From: Candidatus Didemnitutus sp.
GTDB lineage: Bacteria; Verrucomicrobiota; Verrucomicrobiia; Opitutales; Opitutaceae
Reading direction: 5' to 3'
NCBI GenBank assembly: GCA_030682505.1
Contig: JAUXOH010000322.1
Location: 1-9,845 of the forward strand
Length of the DNA stretch: 9,845 bases
This document shows, one piece after another, positions 1 to 8,260 of the stretch. The first letter of the stretch is position 1. The number at the start of each line of letters is the position of its first letter. A model generated the notes under the pieces. That model did not search any database and had not been told where the DNA came from. It saw only the letters and a program-made list of their open reading frames with translations. Both the position numbers and the translations under genes were made by a program.

Positions 1-390
1 ATCGCGGGCGTAATAGTAGAGCACATAGTGGAAGCCGGCCGTCGATCCCCAGAGCAGCAAGTAGAGGAAGTAGGCGGCGCCGAACTTGCCGAGCACGACC
101 TCCGTCGTCGTCACGGGCGCGGTGAGGAGGGTTTCGAGCGTGCCGAGACGACGTTCCTCGGCGAGGCTCTTCATGGTGAGGAGCGGCACCATGAAGAAGA
201 CGGGCAGCCAGAAGAGCTGAAAGAACACGGCGGCCGGCGGGGTTTCTTGCGGCGCGCGGCTGTAGGAATCGAGAATGCCGGAGAAGATGAACCCCATCAG
301 GCCCAGAAAGAGCACCGCCGCGACATAGGTGCTCGGATTGAAGAGCAAGGCGCGGATCTCGTGCGAGAGAATGGTGAAAAAATGGCGCAT
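1..390 (-). CDS. ABC-2 type transporter permease, N-terminal part (continues past left edge)
   Basis: Membrane subunit of an ABC exporter that would pair with the ATPase encoded just upstream. Reading the minus strand from ATG at 390 gives 130 open codons to the window edge, so the C-terminal part is missing. Visible hydrophobic segments lie at about residues 20-42, 54-72 and 103-126. Between the second and third is the cytoplasmic stretch 'KSLAEERRLGTLETLL' (residues 74-89), typical of ABC-2 permeases of the GldF/NosY kind. The gene starts 85 bp after the ATPase stop codon and is probably co-transcribed with it. No Shine-Dalgarno sequence precedes the ATG; the leader is C-rich. The substrate cannot be told from the sequence. 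In Bacteroidota GldF belongs to the gliding apparatus, but GldF-like permeases are widespread in non-gliding bacteria, so no gliding role is claimed. Confidence 0.88.
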   Translation of the reverse strand, partial: MRHFFTILSHEIRALLFNPSTYVAAVLFLGLMGFIFSGILDSYSRAPQETPPAAVFFQLFWLPVFFMVPLLTMKSLAEERRLGTLETLLTAPVTTTEVVLGKFGAAYFLYLLLWGSTAGFHYVLYYYARD

Positions 391-475
391 CGCTAGATGG
401 GTGGGGGGACGAACCAACAGGGACTCCCAGCGGAGGACATTGTTTCCCCGGATGGTGTGGCGTGAAGAGGGGACA

Positions 476-1495
476 TCAGAATTTTGGCAAGGGAGGCCGG
501 CTGACGGCCGCCGCGGTTTCGGGCAGGCGGGCGTCCCAGCTGCGGCGGGTGGCGGCCAGAAACACTTCCTCGAGCGTGGGGAGGGTGCGGTTGATCGCGC
601 GAAGTCGGTAGCCGAGCGGGGGAAGGGCGTGCAGGAGGCGTTCGCCCAAATCGCTCTCCGCGTCCGTCGTCAACGTGACCACGCAGAATCCGTCCGGGCC
701 GCAATCGCCCACCGCAGCCACCTTGATCGTCGGATCGAGATCGTGCAGCAGCGCCGGGAGGGCCGCGCTGTCGCCGGACACCTCCAAGCGATAACTCGTG
801 TGGCCAAAGATCTCGTGGCGCAGTTCCGCCGGCGAGCCTTCGGCCACGATGCGGCCGCCATTAATGATGAGCACCCGGTCGCAGGTGACTTCGATCTCGG
901 GCAGGATGTGCGACGAGATGATGACACTCATGCGGCCGCGCAGACTGCTGATCAGATCGCGCACGATCAAAATCTGATGCGGATCGAGACCGATGGTGGG
1001 CTCGTCCATGATGATCACATCGGGTTCGGCGAGGATCGCCTCCGCGATGCCGATGCGTTGCTTGTTGCCCTTGGAGAGTCGGCCAATGATGCGGTGGCGG
1101 TTGCGTTTGAGATCGCAGAGTTCGAGCACTTCGTCGATGCGGGCGCGGAGTTTGGCGCGGGGCATCTCCTTCAACCGACCCCGGAACCATAGGTATTCCG
1201 AGAGTCGCATGTCTTCGGGCAGGGGATTGTTCTCAGGCATGTAGCCGATATGCCGCCGCGTAAGCTCGGGGTGACTGGCAACGGCGTGTCCGCAGATGCG
1301 CACGGACCCGGAAGTTGCAGGCAGATAGCTGGTCAAGATGCGCATGGTCGTGCTCTTGCCGGCACCATTCGGGCCCAGCAGGCCCACAATCTCGCCGCGC
1401 CTCACCTTGAAGTTGAGGTCGTTGACGGCGACGACAGAGCCGTAGCTCTTGGCGAGGTGCTCGACCTCGATGGTGTATTCGGAAGTTTCGGCCAT
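476..1495 (-). CDS. ABC transporter ATP-binding protein (GldA/NatA-like)
   Basis: Cytoplasmic ATPase that powers the ABC-2 permease encoded next. The 339-residue product has Walker A GPNGAGKST at 41-49, signature LSKGNKQR at 140-147, Walker B VIIMDEP at 160-166 and the switch histidine H196 in SSHIL. At the Q-loop it reads 'GYMPENNPLPEDM', with Glu where most ABC ATPases have Gln; as I recall GldA-like proteins, this is usual for that subgroup. About 100 extra residues follow the nucleotide-binding domain, as in other exporters of this class. I chose the ATG at 1495 because the protein then begins directly before the conserved 'IEVEHLAKSYG' strand. The reading frame is open to an ATG at 1549, but those 18 extra codons look non-conserved and would begin only 8 bp after the birA stop. 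The substrate is unknown. Confidence 0.93.
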   Translation of the reverse strand: MAETSEYTIEVEHLAKSYGSVVAVNDLNFKVRRGEIVGLLGPNGAGKSTTMRILTSYLPATSGSVRICGHAVASHPELTRRHIGYMPENNPLPEDMRLSEYLWFRGRLKEMPRAKLRARIDEVLELCDLKRNRHRIIGRLSKGNKQRIGIAEAILAEPDVIIMDEPTIGLDPHQILIVRDLISSLRGRMSVIISSHILPEIEVTCDRVLIINGGRIVAEGSPAELRHEIFGHTSYRLEVSGDSAALPALLHDLDPTIKVAAVGDCGPDGFCVVTLTTDAESDLGERLLHALPPLGYRLRAINRTLPTLEEVFLAATRRSWDARLPETAAAVSRPPLPKF

Positions 1496-1557
1496 GCGGC
1501 AAAGCGCGGATGTCGGACCATTAACACGGGCTTTGGGCCCCGCTCGCAAGCTTCGTG

Positions 1558-2547
1558 TCAGGACGCATTCTTGCCCAGCGTGACTTCACCCGCGCGAAAG
1601 CGTTCCTCGGTTCCCGGACCCGTCTTGATAAGCAGGGAGCCTTCGGCGTCGATTCCGGACGCCACGCCGTGCACCATGCGGGTGCCTTGGAGGAGGGTGA
1701 CGGCCTTGCCCCGCAGGATGTCGTAGTGTTCCCACCAGGGCTTGAATTTTTCCTGATAGGTGCCGTTGACGAATTGCGCATAGGCGCCCGCGATGCGGCC
1801 AATCAAGGCGGCGGCAAACCGATTGAGATCGACGGGTGCGCCGGTGGCGTCGGCCAGGGAGGTTGCGGTGCGGCGCAAGTCTGGCGGAAGATCGGCGGAT
1901 CGACTGTTGACGTTGAGGCCGAGACCGAAAATCAAATCGCGCACGTGGTCGGCGTCGACGCGGGCTTCGGTCAGCATACCGCCGGCCTTGCGCCCGTCGA
2001 TCAGGAGATCGTTCGGCCACTTCAAGCCGGGCTGCAGCTTGCAGAAGTTCGCGACCAGCTCGCAGACATTCAATCCCATCCACAGCGTGAAATCCTGCAG
2101 GCGGGCCGGTTCAAGTTGCGGACGAAAGACGAAGGTTGAGTAGAGGTTGCCGTTCGCAGCGCTGTGCCAGATTCGACCGCGTCGGCCCCGGCCCTGCGTT
2201 TGGGCGCGCGCGAGAATGATAAGGGGCACCGCTTCTCCGGCGGCGAGGCGTCGTTCGGCTTCGGAGTTGGTGCTGTCGACGCTTTCCAAACACACGAAAT
2301 TCGGCACACGTTGCCGGGCGAGGTGGGCGCGGATGAGGGCGGCGTGCAGCGTGGCCGGGGTTTTCGTCAACCGGTAGCCGCGCGCATGAATGGCTTCGAA
2401 GACGAAGCCCTGCGTCACGAGTTTCTGCAGGTGCGCCCACACCGCGACGCGGGAGATGCCGAGCAGCTTCGCCAGCCGGGTGCCCGAAACGGGTTCAGGG
2501 CCGGGCGCGAGCAATTCGCGGAGAATGATGACGTCTATCGGCAGCAC
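1558..2547 (-). CDS. birA: Bifunctional biotin-[acetyl-CoA-carboxylase] ligase / biotin repressor
   Basis: Activates biotin with ATP to biotinyl-5'-AMP and transfers it to the lysine of biotin carboxyl carrier protein. The N-terminal helix-turn-helix can repress biotin genes. The 329-residue product shows a winged helix at about 1-61 ('LAKLLGISRVAVWAHLQKL', then the wing 'IHARGYRL'). The catalytic domain has 'DSTNSEAERR' (91-100), the adenylate-binding loop GRGRRGR (119-125), KWPND (176-180) and the catalytic-type lysine in GRKAGG (K187). A C-terminal SH3-like part follows (about 278-326). The start is GTG at 2547, 46 bp after the preceding gene; no in-frame ATG lies upstream near it and there is no Shine-Dalgarno sequence. 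The substrate protein (AccB) is not in the window, although accA of the same carboxylase is encoded at the right edge. Confidence 0.95.
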   Translation of the reverse strand: MLPIDVIILRELLAPGPEPVSGTRLAKLLGISRVAVWAHLQKLVTQGFVFEAIHARGYRLTKTPATLHAALIRAHLARQRVPNFVCLESVDSTNSEAERRLAAGEAVPLIILARAQTQGRGRRGRIWHSAANGNLYSTFVFRPQLEPARLQDFTLWMGLNVCELVANFCKLQPGLKWPNDLLIDGRKAGGMLTEARVDADHVRDLIFGLGLNVNSRSADLPPDLRRTATSLADATGAPVDLNRFAAALIGRIAGAYAQFVNGTYQEKFKPWWEHYDILRGKAVTLLQGTRMVHGVASGIDAEGSLLIKTGPGTEERFRAGEVTLGKNAS

Positions 2548-2593
2548 GCGAGCAACGTGATGATCGTCCGGGCGACTGGCAAGCCGGGCATCG

Positions 2594-3055
2594 CTAAGGT
2601 GTGCCCCGCAGCTTGCTCAAGCGGTTCAAACGATCGAGTTCCTCCGCATTTTTCTGCGCCTCGTATTCGGCGCGGGCTCTCTGCGCGAAGGACGGCGTGA
2701 GCAGCGGGATGTGCCAGCGGTTCAGGGCCAGCTCGAGAATGTTCATCTTTCCTTCGGCGATCCGCACGGCCTTGCGCGTGGCCTCGGCCCGACTGAGCCA
2801 GTCATCCGCTGAGGGTTGGGTCACTTTCTTCTCCACGACCTGAAAGTCGGGCAAAGTGGTCACGCCCTCCTGTTCGGAGGGTCGCTCCACCTTGTTGGCG
2901 GCTGCTTGGCGCGCGGCGTCGCTGGCGGCCGGGTTGAATTTCGGCAGGCGGTCGCGCACGGACTGTTGTACTCTATCGGAAGACGTTTCCGATGCCGAAG
3001 CCACGGCGGCGAGGAGCACGCACGCCGCAGTGAGGGTGTTGAAGTCAGGCCGCAT
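2594..3055 (-). CDS. Small exported protein of unknown function
   Basis: Not recognised as a named family. The 153-residue product begins with a short signal peptide: hydrophobic residues 8-18, then a likely signal peptidase I site after 'ASA' near residue 22. The mature part is polar, Ala-rich and probably extended. It contains 'LPDFQVVEKKV' at about 68-78, a pattern I associate with small exported proteins of Opitutaceae (memory, not a search). The C-terminal 30 residues (AEYEAQKNAEELDRLNRL) look like a charged amphipathic helix or short coiled coil. There is no lipobox cysteine, no catalytic motif and no second membrane span, so the protein is probably periplasmic. It lies 48 bp after the membrane-protein gene and 46 bp before birA. 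'GGGAG' directly abuts the ATG, too close to act as a normal ribosome binding site. Confidence 0.75.
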   Translation of the reverse strand: MRPDFNTLTAACVLLAAVASASETSSDRVQQSVRDRLPKFNPAASDAARQAAANKVERPSEQEGVTTLPDFQVVEKKVTQPSADDWLSRAEATRKAVRIAEGKMNILELALNRWHIPLLTPSFAQRARAEYEAQKNAEELDRLNRLSKLRGTP

Positions 3056-3103
3056 CTCCCGAAATAGACCGCAATGTCTGGCAATAGTTCAGGCAGAAGC
3101 GGC

Positions 3104-3637
3104 TCAGGCCGCCTTGGGTGCGACCAACTTGGCGAGCACCAGCCCGGCGAGCAGCCATGCGACGACGTCGTAGAGCATCATCATGAGGTTCCAGGCCCAG
3201 CCTTGTTGCCACCAGATGGCGGCAGAACCGTGGCTGAACAGGGCGATCAAGAGGCCGATGACGAAGACAAACATCAGCCGGCAGCCAAAGGTATCAAGGG
3301 ACGATTGGCAGCGGACCAGCAGCACGACCACGAGCAGACAGCAGACGAATTCGTGGAGGTAGCCCTTGATCATGATCGGGCCCATGGCCTCGGGAATCTT
3401 CCGGAAGTGGACCATGGCGAACGGACCGGCTTTCATTGCCTCGGCCATGGCTTCCTCGGATCCGCGGGGATCCGGCGTGATATAGGTGCCGTCCGCCGGC
3501 AGGGCGGAGACCACGGCGGCGAGGCTCGAGGAATCCTCGAGGGCGCGATAAGGAATGCCGCTGACACCGTAGTAGATGAAACCCCAGAAAAACATGACGA
3601 GGGCGGCGAGGGCGGGGGCGAGGACGAATTTTTTCAT
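3104..3637 (-). CDS. Four-helix inner-membrane protein of unknown function
   Basis: Not recognised as a named family. The 177-residue product has four hydrophobic spans at about residues 4-24, 95-110, 119-137 and 149-170. A soluble loop of about 70 residues (25-94) separates the first from the other three. The loop contains 'YITPDPRGSEEAMAEAM' and 'FAMVHFRKIPEAM' and would lie on the periplasmic side if the Lys-rich N-terminus (MKK) stays inside. Polar residues within spans include His95, Glu96, Cys99 and Cys100, and 'SHGSAAIWW' follows span 3. No transporter or enzyme motif is evident. The ATG at 3637 follows a strikingly C-rich leader with no Shine-Dalgarno sequence. It sits between the PfkB kinase gene and the small exported-protein gene on the same strand. 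Confidence 0.8.
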   Translation of the reverse strand: MKKFVLAPALAALVMFFWGFIYYGVSGIPYRALEDSSSLAAVVSALPADGTYITPDPRGSEEAMAEAMKAGPFAMVHFRKIPEAMGPIMIKGYLHEFVCCLLVVVLLVRCQSSLDTFGCRLMFVFVIGLLIALFSHGSAAIWWQQGWAWNLMMMLYDVVAWLLAGLVLAKLVAPKAA

Positions 3638-3662
3638 GGGGGTAGTGGGGTAGGGGTTGGCC
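3638..3662 (-). promoter_or_regulatory. C-rich leader before the membrane-protein start codon
   Basis: In the mRNA sense the 25 nt before the ATG contain C-runs of 4, 4 and 5 separated by 2-3 nt, preceded by GGCCAACCCC (plus strand 3653-3662). There is no Shine-Dalgarno sequence. The same 10-mer occurs before rsmE (plus strand 9021-9030), again followed by a C-run abutting the ATG. It may be a pyrimidine-rich initiation leader; it could also be compositional. Confidence 0.35.
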
Positions 3663-3686
3663 CCTTATGCTGCCGACCGCTGCGCT

Positions 3687-3727
3687 TGGCGCAACGCCAG
3701 TTTGGTCGACCGCGGGTTGCCCCAACC
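3687..3727 (-). other. Two short hairpins between the PfkB kinase gene and the membrane-protein gene
   Basis: On the minus strand, beginning 9 bp after the kinase stop codon, GGTTG-GGG-CAACC (3715-3727) is followed by TGGCG-TTG-CGCCA (3687-3699). Each has a 5-bp perfect stem and a 3-nt loop. Neither is followed by a T-run, so they are not classical intrinsic terminators. They fill part of the 99-bp gap, the longest within the minus-strand cluster, and could mark a transcript boundary or a processing site. Chance is possible in such GC-rich DNA. Confidence 0.25.
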
Positions 3728-3736
3728 TCGGGCGGA

Positions 3737-4741
3737 TTACGTCCGGGCGAAACTCTCGGCGCGTCCGCGCACGCGCGGCCAGTGCACTTCGGGAATGGCG
3801 GCCCCGAGATGTTGCACTGTCTCGGCGCCCAGGATCGAGCCGATGGCGCCCGCGTCGGCCAGCGACCGGCCGCGCAGAAAACCGTAGAGAAACCCTGCCG
3901 CCCACGAATCGCCTGCCCCGGTGGTATCAACGAGTCGGTCCGCCTTCACGGGAGCGATCCGGTGCAGGTCGGAACCTTGGGCGACCCACGCTCCGTCCTT
4001 GCCCATCTTCACCGCCGCAATGCCGCCGAATTGAGCGAGTTCGCGCGCGTAGGCATCATAGGCGCCATCGCGTTGGAAGAGCGCCTTTGCCTCGTCCTCG
4101 TTGGCGAAGACGACGTCAACGCCGTCGCGCAATTGCTGCAGAATCCAATCGCGGGCCACGTTCACCACTTCAAAGGAGGCCAGATCGAGGCTGATCGTGC
4201 AGCCGGCGGCGCGGGCGGTGGTCATCACCTTGTCGGCCAGCGCCTGATTGAACAACAGGTAGCCCTCGATGTGCGCGTGCCGACAGCCGGTGAAATCGGC
4301 CAAGGTGACCTCTTGCGGGTGGAGGGTCATGGCAGCACCGAGGTGGGTGCGCATGGTGCGTTGGCCGTCGGGCGTGACCATGGAAAGGCAGCGGCCGTTG
4401 GGCAAAGTCGCGCGTTTGAAGCGCGAACCGTCGCCGCCGGCGGCGAGAAAATTTTCCAAGTAATTCTCGGCCGTGATGTCGCCGCCGATTTTGCCCAGAT
4501 AGGTGGTTTTCAGACCAAGCCGCGTGGCCCCGAGGGTCGTGTTCGCCGCGGCTCCGCCGGGCATCATCGCCAGAGCGGTGCCGATGCGCCGGACGAGGTC
4601 GGCAATGTCTTCATCGTCCACCAGCACCATGCCGCCTTTGTCGCCGGCCACATGCCGGGTCAGGAACGCGTCCTCGACGTGCGCGAGGATGTCCATGATG
4701 GGGTTGCCGACGCCGATGAGTTCAAATTGAGATTCAGACAT
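3737..4741 (-). CDS. PfkB-family carbohydrate/nucleoside kinase, adenosine kinase-like
   Basis: ATP-dependent kinase of the ribokinase/PfkB fold, most like the adenosine kinase subgroup, which converts adenosine to AMP. The 334-residue length is normal. The N-terminal substrate motif 'GVGNPIMDILAHV' (10-22) carries Asp17. The di-glycine substrate motif is 'PGGAAANT' (61-68). The C-terminal PfkB signature 'DTTGAGDSWAAGF' (272-284) contains the anion-hole glycines and the catalytic base Asp278. 'NEDEAKALF' (214-222) is another family element. The exact substrate (adenosine, inosine, ribose or fructose) cannot be settled from motifs. The gene starts with ATG 35 bp after the DUF6941-like gene and is probably co-transcribed with it. 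The leader is T/C-rich and lacks a Shine-Dalgarno sequence. Confidence 0.9.
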   Translation of the reverse strand: MSESQFELIGVGNPIMDILAHVEDAFLTRHVAGDKGGMVLVDDEDIADLVRRIGTALAMMPGGAAANTTLGATRLGLKTTYLGKIGGDITAENYLENFLAAGGDGSRFKRATLPNGRCLSMVTPDGQRTMRTHLGAAMTLHPQEVTLADFTGCRHAHIEGYLLFNQALADKVMTTARAAGCTISLDLASFEVVNVARDWILQQLRDGVDVVFANEDEAKALFQRDGAYDAYARELAQFGGIAAVKMGKDGAWVAQGSDLHRIAPVKADRLVDTTGAGDSWAAGFLYGFLRGRSLADAGAIGSILGAETVQHLGAAIPEVHWPRVRGRAESFART

Positions 4742-4776
4742 GGAAAATGAGGGAAACCGGGTGCGAGGAGGAGCGA

Positions 4777-5160
4777 TCAGTTCGAGACGGTCATGCTCGT
4801 GGCAAGAATATGCTCATCATCGACTTCGATCAGAATTGAGTATTCGCCTGGCTGGGGAAACTGCAGGTTGCCGAGCTCGTTGATGAGATTGATGCGATGC
4901 AAGGGGCTTTGGGACTCAAAATTGCGCCGGATCAGCTCCTTCATTTGCGTGTGATCGAGTCCCATGGAAATCTTGACCTCGTGCTTGCCGGTGGAGACGT
5001 CGGTCAAGGTCATGAACCAAACCATATAGGGGTGAACCACGGGGAACTCCCGGGCCTTGATGTTCGAAAAGACCCCGAGGATGGTGTGTTTGCCCGACGC
5101 GGGGTCGATGTGGACGCCGTCGCACGTCAGCCAGACGAGAAGTTGAGGTTTTGACTGCAC
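4777..5160 (-). CDS. DUF6941-like small protein, function unknown
   Basis: The 127-residue soluble product has no signal peptide or membrane span. The N-terminal half reads 'LLVWLTCDGVHIDPASGKHTILGVFSNI', followed by 'FPVVHPYMVWFMTLTDV' (39-55). This matches the pattern I remember for DUF6941 ('...LCD...DG..SLIGIF..I....FP..HP...'), a small probably beta-rich family of unknown role. The C-terminus 'PGEYSILIEVDDEHI' adds likely strands. I chose GTG at 5160: the frame stays open to 5394, but that extension would overlap the first 149 bp of pyrG on the opposite strand and is composition-driven. It is divergent from pyrG, with an 85-bp gap, and is probably the first gene of the minus-strand cluster. 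Family assignment is from memory and moderately sure; no biochemical role is claimed. Confidence 0.72.
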   Translation of the reverse strand: MQSKPQLLVWLTCDGVHIDPASGKHTILGVFSNIKAREFPVVHPYMVWFMTLTDVSTGKHEVKISMGLDHTQMKELIRRNFESQSPLHRINLINELGNLQFPQPGEYSILIEVDDEHILATSMTVSN

Positions 5161-5245
5161 AGGAACGATAAATGCCGGGGGAATTGCTTTGCTGGCAAAG
5201 CTTTTTCTTGTGTCTGGTTGACGTGCGCCTTTTACCCTTGGGCCT
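5161..5245. promoter_or_regulatory. Divergent intergenic region between the DUF6941-like gene and pyrG
   Basis: This 85-bp gap must hold start signals for both divergent genes unless promoters lie inside them. It contains the inverted repeat GCTTTGC (5186-5192) / GCAAAGC (5195-5201). On the plus strand the repeat is followed at once by a T-run (5202-5206). No good sigma-70-type promoter pair is evident. TTGACG at 5218-5223 resembles a -35 box, but a -10 box at normal spacing would run into the pyrG start codon. On the minus strand TTGCCA and CATTTA with an 18-bp spacer are only weakly promoter-like. The palindrome could be an operator or a leader hairpin; the sequence does not decide. Confidence 0.4.
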
Positions 5246-6852
<1,607 letters not shown>

Positions 6853-6853
<1 letters not shown>

Positions 6854-6867
6854 GCGGAGGCTCCGCC
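6853..6867 (+). other. Short GC-rich hairpin overlapping the pyrG stop codon
   Basis: Arms GGCGGAG (6853-6859) and CTCCGCC (6861-6867) form a stem whose first base is the last base of the pyrG TAG. A realistic fold has 6 pairs and a 3-nt loop. No T-run follows, so it is not a classical intrinsic terminator. It lies between pyrG and kdsA and could stabilise the upstream message or slow polymerase. It may equally be chance in GC-rich DNA. Confidence 0.3.
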
Positions 6868-6927
6868 ACCGGGGAGCGAATTCGACTCGTCGGAGCCGCC
6901 GCCGTCCCTCAGCCTTCGGTCCTCACC

Positions 6928-7719
6928 ATGCTCTTCGATCCCCAACGCCTGCTCTTGATCGCCGGTCCCTGTTCGCTCGAAAACGAGGGGGTTTGCCGCG
7001 CGGTGGCCGCGACGCTCAAGGAACTCGCCGCGAAGCACCCGGACCTGAACATCATTTTCAAAGGCTCGTTCGACAAAGCCAACCGCACGTCTCTTGGAGG
7101 GGACCGCGGCACCGGCATCGAAGCCGGGCTCGCCCTGCTCGCCCTGATCAAGACGGAATACGGGTTTCCGGTGCTCACCGATATTCACGAACGCCAGCAA
7201 GCCGAGGCCGTCGCCAAAGTGTGCGACGTGTTGCAGATTCCCGCGTTCATGTGCCGCCAGACGGACCTGCTGCTCGCGGCCGCCGCCACTGGGCGCACCG
7301 TGAACGTCAAGAAGGGCCAGTTTCTTTCGCCGCAGGAAATGGAATTTGTTGTCGCCAAACTCCGCGAAGGAAAGGCCAAGGAGATCTGGCAGACGGAGCG
7401 CGGCACGACCTTTGGTTATCAAAACCTCGTCGTGGACATGCGCAGCTTTGCGATGATGAAAGCGCACGGCTACCCGGCGATTTTTGACGCCACGCACAGC
7501 GTGCAATTGCCCGGTGCCGCGGGGGGCAAGACGGGCGGTCGCCGCGAGTTCGTGCCGCCGCTGGCCAAGGCTGCCCTCGCGGCGGGCGCGGATGGCCTCT
7601 TCATCGAAACGCATCCCGATCCCGCCAACGCCATCTCCGACGGTCCCAACATGATTCCGCTGCCCGAGTTGCCTGCGCTCATCGCGTCCTGCCTCGCCGT
7701 CTGGCGCTCGGTGCGCTGA
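6928..7719 (+). CDS. kdsA: 3-deoxy-8-phosphooctulonate (Kdo-8-phosphate) synthase, metal-dependent type
   Basis: Condenses phosphoenolpyruvate with arabinose 5-phosphate to Kdo-8-phosphate, a precursor of the lipopolysaccharide inner core. The 263-residue product carries the family motifs: 'IAGPCSLE' (11-18), 'GSFDKANRTS' (46-55), 'TDIHE' (84-88), 'IPAFMCRQTDLL' (104-115), 'NVKKGQFL' (126-133), 'ERGTTFGYQNLVVD' (157-170) and 'DATHSVQLPG' (187-196). Cys15, His190, Glu227 and Asp238 line up with the metal ligands of the Aquifex aeolicus enzyme (alignment from memory). The E. coli metal-independent enzyme has Asn in place of this Cys. I chose ATG at 6928 because conserved sequence begins there; the frame is open further upstream inside pyrG. 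There is no Shine-Dalgarno sequence, only 'CCTCACC' before the ATG. Confidence 0.96.
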   Translation: MLFDPQRLLLIAGPCSLENEGVCRAVAATLKELAAKHPDLNIIFKGSFDKANRTSLGGDRGTGIEAGLALLALIKTEYGFPVLTDIHERQQAEAVAKVCDVLQIPAFMCRQTDLLLAAAATGRTVNVKKGQFLSPQEMEFVVAKLREGKAKEIWQTERGTTFGYQNLVVDMRSFAMMKAHGYPAIFDATHSVQLPGAAGGKTGGRREFVPPLAKAALAAGADGLFIETHPDPANAISDGPNMIPLPELPALIASCLAVWRSVR

Positions 7720-7740
7720 GCCACGGAAAATTTGCGGGCA

Positions 7741-7770
7741 TTGACCCGCGCCGACCGACGCTTCTACTTT
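7741..7770 (+). promoter_or_regulatory. Possible promoter for the lipoyl-domain gene
   Basis: TTGACC (7741-7746, 5 of 6 matches to the -35 consensus) and TACTTT (7765-7770, a weak -10) are separated by 18 bp. Transcription would begin about at the ATG at 7777, giving a leaderless or nearly leaderless message. That fits the absence of a ribosome binding site, but the -10 match is poor and co-transcription from kdsA (57-bp gap) is a good alternative. Confidence 0.28.
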
Positions 7771-7776
7771 TCCCCC

Positions 7777-8247
7777 ATGTCCACGTTCATCATCGATGTC
7801 CCCATGCCGTCCATGGGCGCGACCGTCAGCGAGCTCACCATCATCAACCTGGTCGTCGCGGCGGGCGCCAAGGTGACCAAAGGTCAGAAGCTGGCCGAAT
7901 TGGAGAGCGACAAATCAGCGTTCGACTTCGAATCACCGGCCGACGGCACGATCCTCGAGGTGAAGGGCAGCCGCGGCGACGTGAAGTCTTCCGGGCAGAC
8001 GCTCTTCCGGATGGAGACGACAGACCAAAGCTTGCAGCACTTGGCCATCGCCACCGCCAAGCACGACGCCGAGGCGACGGCACCCGCGCCGACTACGGCA
8101 AAGACGCTGGTCTGGACGCCTCGCGCGCTCAAGTTGGCCCAGGAAGCCGGACTCGATCCGGCGACTGCGACGGCGATCGAAGCCACGGGCCCGGGCGGAC
8201 GCGTCTCGGGCGACGACGTGACGAAATACCTCGCGAGCCGGAAATAG
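7777..8247 (+). CDS. Lipoyl domain plus E3-binding domain protein without an acyltransferase domain
   Basis: The 156-residue product resembles the N-terminal half of a 2-oxoacid dehydrogenase E2 subunit. Residues 1-80 form a biotinyl/lipoyl domain with 'MPSMGATVSEL' and the lipoylation turn 'ELESDKSAFDF', so Lys46 is the likely lipoyl site. A short Ala/Pro/Thr linker (about 95-108) leads to a peripheral-subunit-binding domain at about 111-153: 'TPRALKLAQEAGLDP' and 'ATGPGGRVSGDDVTKYL'. The protein stops there. The catalytic acyltransferase domain (usually over 200 residues with an HxxxD motif) is absent, and there is no room for it because rsmE ends 13 bp away on the other strand. It may serve as a separate swinging arm or E3-binding protein for a complex encoded elsewhere; that is inference. 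The ATG at 7777 directly precedes the lipoyl domain. 'TTTTCCCCC' precedes it, with no Shine-Dalgarno sequence. Confidence 0.92.
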   Translation: MSTFIIDVPMPSMGATVSELTIINLVVAAGAKVTKGQKLAELESDKSAFDFESPADGTILEVKGSRGDVKSSGQTLFRMETTDQSLQHLAIATAKHDAEATAPAPTTAKTLVWTPRALKLAQEAGLDPATATAIEATGPGGRVSGDDVTKYLASRK

Positions 8248-8260
8248 GCTGCGTCGGCTC

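Noticed and set aside
1496..1549. Upstream ATG for the ABC ATPase
   Set aside because: The 18 extra residues do not resemble ABC N-termini and begin only 8 bp after birA. ATG 1495 gives a standard N-terminus.
3074..4750. A 558-codon open frame on the plus strand across the PfkB kinase and membrane-protein genes
   Set aside because: The translation is His/Gly/Glu/Asp-rich low-complexity sequence spanning two real minus-strand genes and the gap between them. It is a composition artefact.
7732..7776. Upstream start for the lipoyl-domain protein at 7732
   Set aside because: The lipoyl domain begins directly at ATG 7777; the 15-residue Arg-rich extension is not expected for this family.
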